Position numbers and translations under genes: made by a program. From Ruminococcus sp. UBA7014 (GTDB taxonomy: Bacteria > Bacillota > Clostridia > Oscillospirales > Ruminococcaceae), in NCBI GenBank assembly GCA_002449575.1, contig DJXC01000205.1, positions 1 to 6,743 on the forward strand: a stretch of 6,743 nucleotides of DNA. Direction: 5' to 3'. Positions 5,310-6,743 of the stretch are shown here, in pieces. Under the pieces are notes generated by a model that had not been told where the DNA came from, did no database searches, and saw nothing but the letters and a program-made list of their open reading frames with translations. Numbering within the stretch: position 1 is the first letter of the stretch; each line of letters starts with the position of its first letter.

Positions 5310-6743
5310 ATGAGAAACATTCGTATTGGTGATTATCTTGTAGAACAGAAGCTAATCACACAGGAACAATTGATGGAAGTACTCGCCAAACAGAAAGACC
5401 CGGAAAATTCCGGCAAGCGTTTCGGCGAAATGGTTGTCGAACTGGGCTTTATTTCAGAAATCAGCCTGTCCAAGGCACTGGCTGCAAAACTCCGTGTACC
5501 TTATGTAGACCTCGGCAATATCGAAATTGATGAAGATGCTGTCCGCCGTATTCCGGAATCTCTCGCAAGAAAATATACAGTTATTGCTATCAGTATTCAG
5601 GGACGCCGACTGACAGTTGCTACAGATGACCCGATTAATTTTAATATTCTGGAAGATATTAAAATGCAGACTGGTATGGATACCATTCCGGTACTGGCAA
5701 CCAAATCGGCAATCAACAAGGCAATCGGTAACATGTACTCTATGGAAAATGTTGACGACGTACTCGCCAGCGTAAATCAGTTCCGTGATGAGGAAGAAGA
5801 TGACGATGCCAAGGACAGAATCGAAAGTGCGCCTATCGTAAAACTGGCAACTACCATTGTAGAAAACTCTTACCGTGCAGATGCAACGGATATTCATATC
5901 GAACCGTTCAAGACTTATACCAGAATCAGAATCCGTGTCAATGGTGACCTGGTAGAACTGATGAACGTTTCCAATGTTGTGCATAATGCGCTGACAACTC
6001 GTCTGAAACTGATTTCCGGCATGAATATCGCTGAAAAGCGTGTACCACAGGACGGTCGTTTCACACAGGTTGTTGACGGCACAACCCTCGACGTGCGTGT
6101 ATCTTCTCTGCCAATGGTTCATGGTGAAAAGATAGTTATCCGAATTCTTTCTACTGGTAATATCGCCCTGAGAAAGATTACTGACCTCGGTATGTCAGAC
6201 TATAACTATCAGTTGTTTGAATCTATGATTAAATGCCCTCACGGAGTAATTCTGGTAACAGGTCCTACTGGTTCTGGTAAAACAACGACACTTTATGCAG
6301 CACTCGGCGAACTTGCAAAGCCGAATGTAAACGTAATTACTGTAGAAGACCCGGTAGAAAAAGCGATTGACGGTATCAATCAGGTTCAGGTAAATTCTAA
6401 AACTGGTATGACCTTTGCGGCTGCACTGCGTTCTATTCTCCGTCAAGACCCGGATATCGTTATGATTGGTGAGATGCGTGACTCGGAAACTGCCGATATT
6501 GGTATTCGTGCCGCTATTACAGGACACTTGGTGCTTTCTACTCTGCATACCAACGATGCAGCTTCTACTATCGTCCGTCTGATTGATATGGGCGTTGCTT
6601 CCTACATGGTTGCGACTTCCCTGATTGGTGTTATTGCACAGCGACTTGTTAAAGTACTTTGCCCGAAGTGCAAGACACAGCGTTTCTCTGACGAGGACGA
6701 AAACAAACTGATGAAACTGGATGATATTTACACACCAATTCCG
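5310..6743 (+). CDS. pilB: Type IV pilus extension ATPase PilB (GspE/PilB family), 3'-truncated
   Basis: This cytoplasmic hexameric ATPase powers pilin polymerisation through the inner-membrane platform. The frame stays open for 478 codons to the window end, so roughly the last 80-100 residues are missing. Residues 1-150 form an MshEN domain, with RIGDYLVEQ (5-13) and RFGEMVVELG (37-46) corresponding to the cyclic di-GMP binding motifs. An acidic linker (DEEEDDDAKD, 160-169) leads to the ATPase. Catalytic motifs are intact: Walker A GPTGSGKTTT (318-327, Lys324), Asp box TVEDPVE (344-350), Walker B region RQDPDIVMIGEMRD (378-391, Glu388) and His box GHLVLSTLHTNDA (405-417). Cys451 and Cys454 begin the tetracysteine zinc site typical of the extension ATPase, which supports PilB over the retraction ATPase PilT. 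The ATG follows GGAGGT (5296-5301) at 8-nt spacing. Arg codons are mostly CGN, whereas the prepilin genes lean on AGA, which may reflect higher expression. The 64-nt AT-rich gap before it holds no convincing terminator or promoter. Confidence 0.97.
   Translation, partial: MRNIRIGDYLVEQKLITQEQLMEVLAKQKDPENSGKRFGEMVVELGFISEISLSKALAAKLRVPYVDLGNIEIDEDAVRRIPESLARKYTVIAISIQGRRLTVATDDPINFNILEDIKMQTGMDTIPVLATKSAINKAIGNMYSMENVDDVLASVNQFRDEEEDDDAKDRIESAPIVKLATTIVENSYRADATDIHIEPFKTYTRIRIRVNGDLVELMNVSNVVHNALTTRLKLISGMNIAEKRVPQDGRFTQVVDGTTLDVRVSSLPMVHGEKIVIRILSTGNIALRKITDLGMSDYNYQLFESMIKCPHGVILVTGPTGSGKTTTLYAALGELAKPNVNVITVEDPVEKAIDGINQVQVNSKTGMTFAAALRSILRQDPDIVMIGEMRDSETADIGIRAAITGHLVLSTLHTNDAASTIVRLIDMGVASYMVATSLIGVIAQRLVKVLCPKCKTQRFSDEDENKLMKLDDIYTPIP

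Noticed and set aside
5454..6122. 222-aa open frame on the minus strand inside pilB
   Set aside because: The plus strand here encodes conserved PilB sequence; the antisense product has no motif and no plausible ribosome binding site was noticed.

Overview
The window is a type IV pilus (T4P) biogenesis locus, cut at both ends, from what looks like a Gram-positive Clostridia of the Ruminococcus / Oscillospiraceae kind. That placement is inferred. The composition is slightly AT-leaning, most genes have strong AGGAGG-type ribosome binding sites, and one gene encodes a secreted-looking protein with Thr-only tracts like the linkers of ruminococcal extracellular proteins. No marker gene here fixes the species.

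Left block (1-3692, + strand): three tightly packed genes, probably one operon. The first is the 3' part of a large, Thr-flanked, beta-rich protein of unknown function that carries a run of hexapeptide repeats. Two minor-type prepilins follow, a small one (134 aa) and a large one (328 aa). Both have textbook prepilin leaders (Gly at -1, Glu at +5). The block ends at a stem-loop with T-runs on both strands, which also ends the convergent gene.

Middle (3760-4744): a bifunctional prepilin peptidase gene (pilD type) on the minus strand. Its start is set by a strong ribosome binding site, and it has a recognisable extended -10 promoter. A 94-bp divergent intergenic region with a perfect 16-bp AT palindrome separates it from the next block.

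Right block (4745-6743, + strand): first a stand-alone 166-aa protein that aligns almost without gaps to the N-terminal MshEN domain of the next gene but lacks its Arg/Gly nucleotide-binding positions. Then comes the extension ATPase gene pilB, cut off by the window end inside its zinc-binding region.

How the parts would work together: PilD cleaves and N-methylates the prepilins, PilB powers their assembly, and the large beta-rich protein and minor prepilins plausibly form an initiating or tip complex. The degenerate MshEN protein beside pilB is the least expected component. It could be a regulator or partner of the ATPase. The major pilin, PilC, PilM-O and PilT are not in this window.
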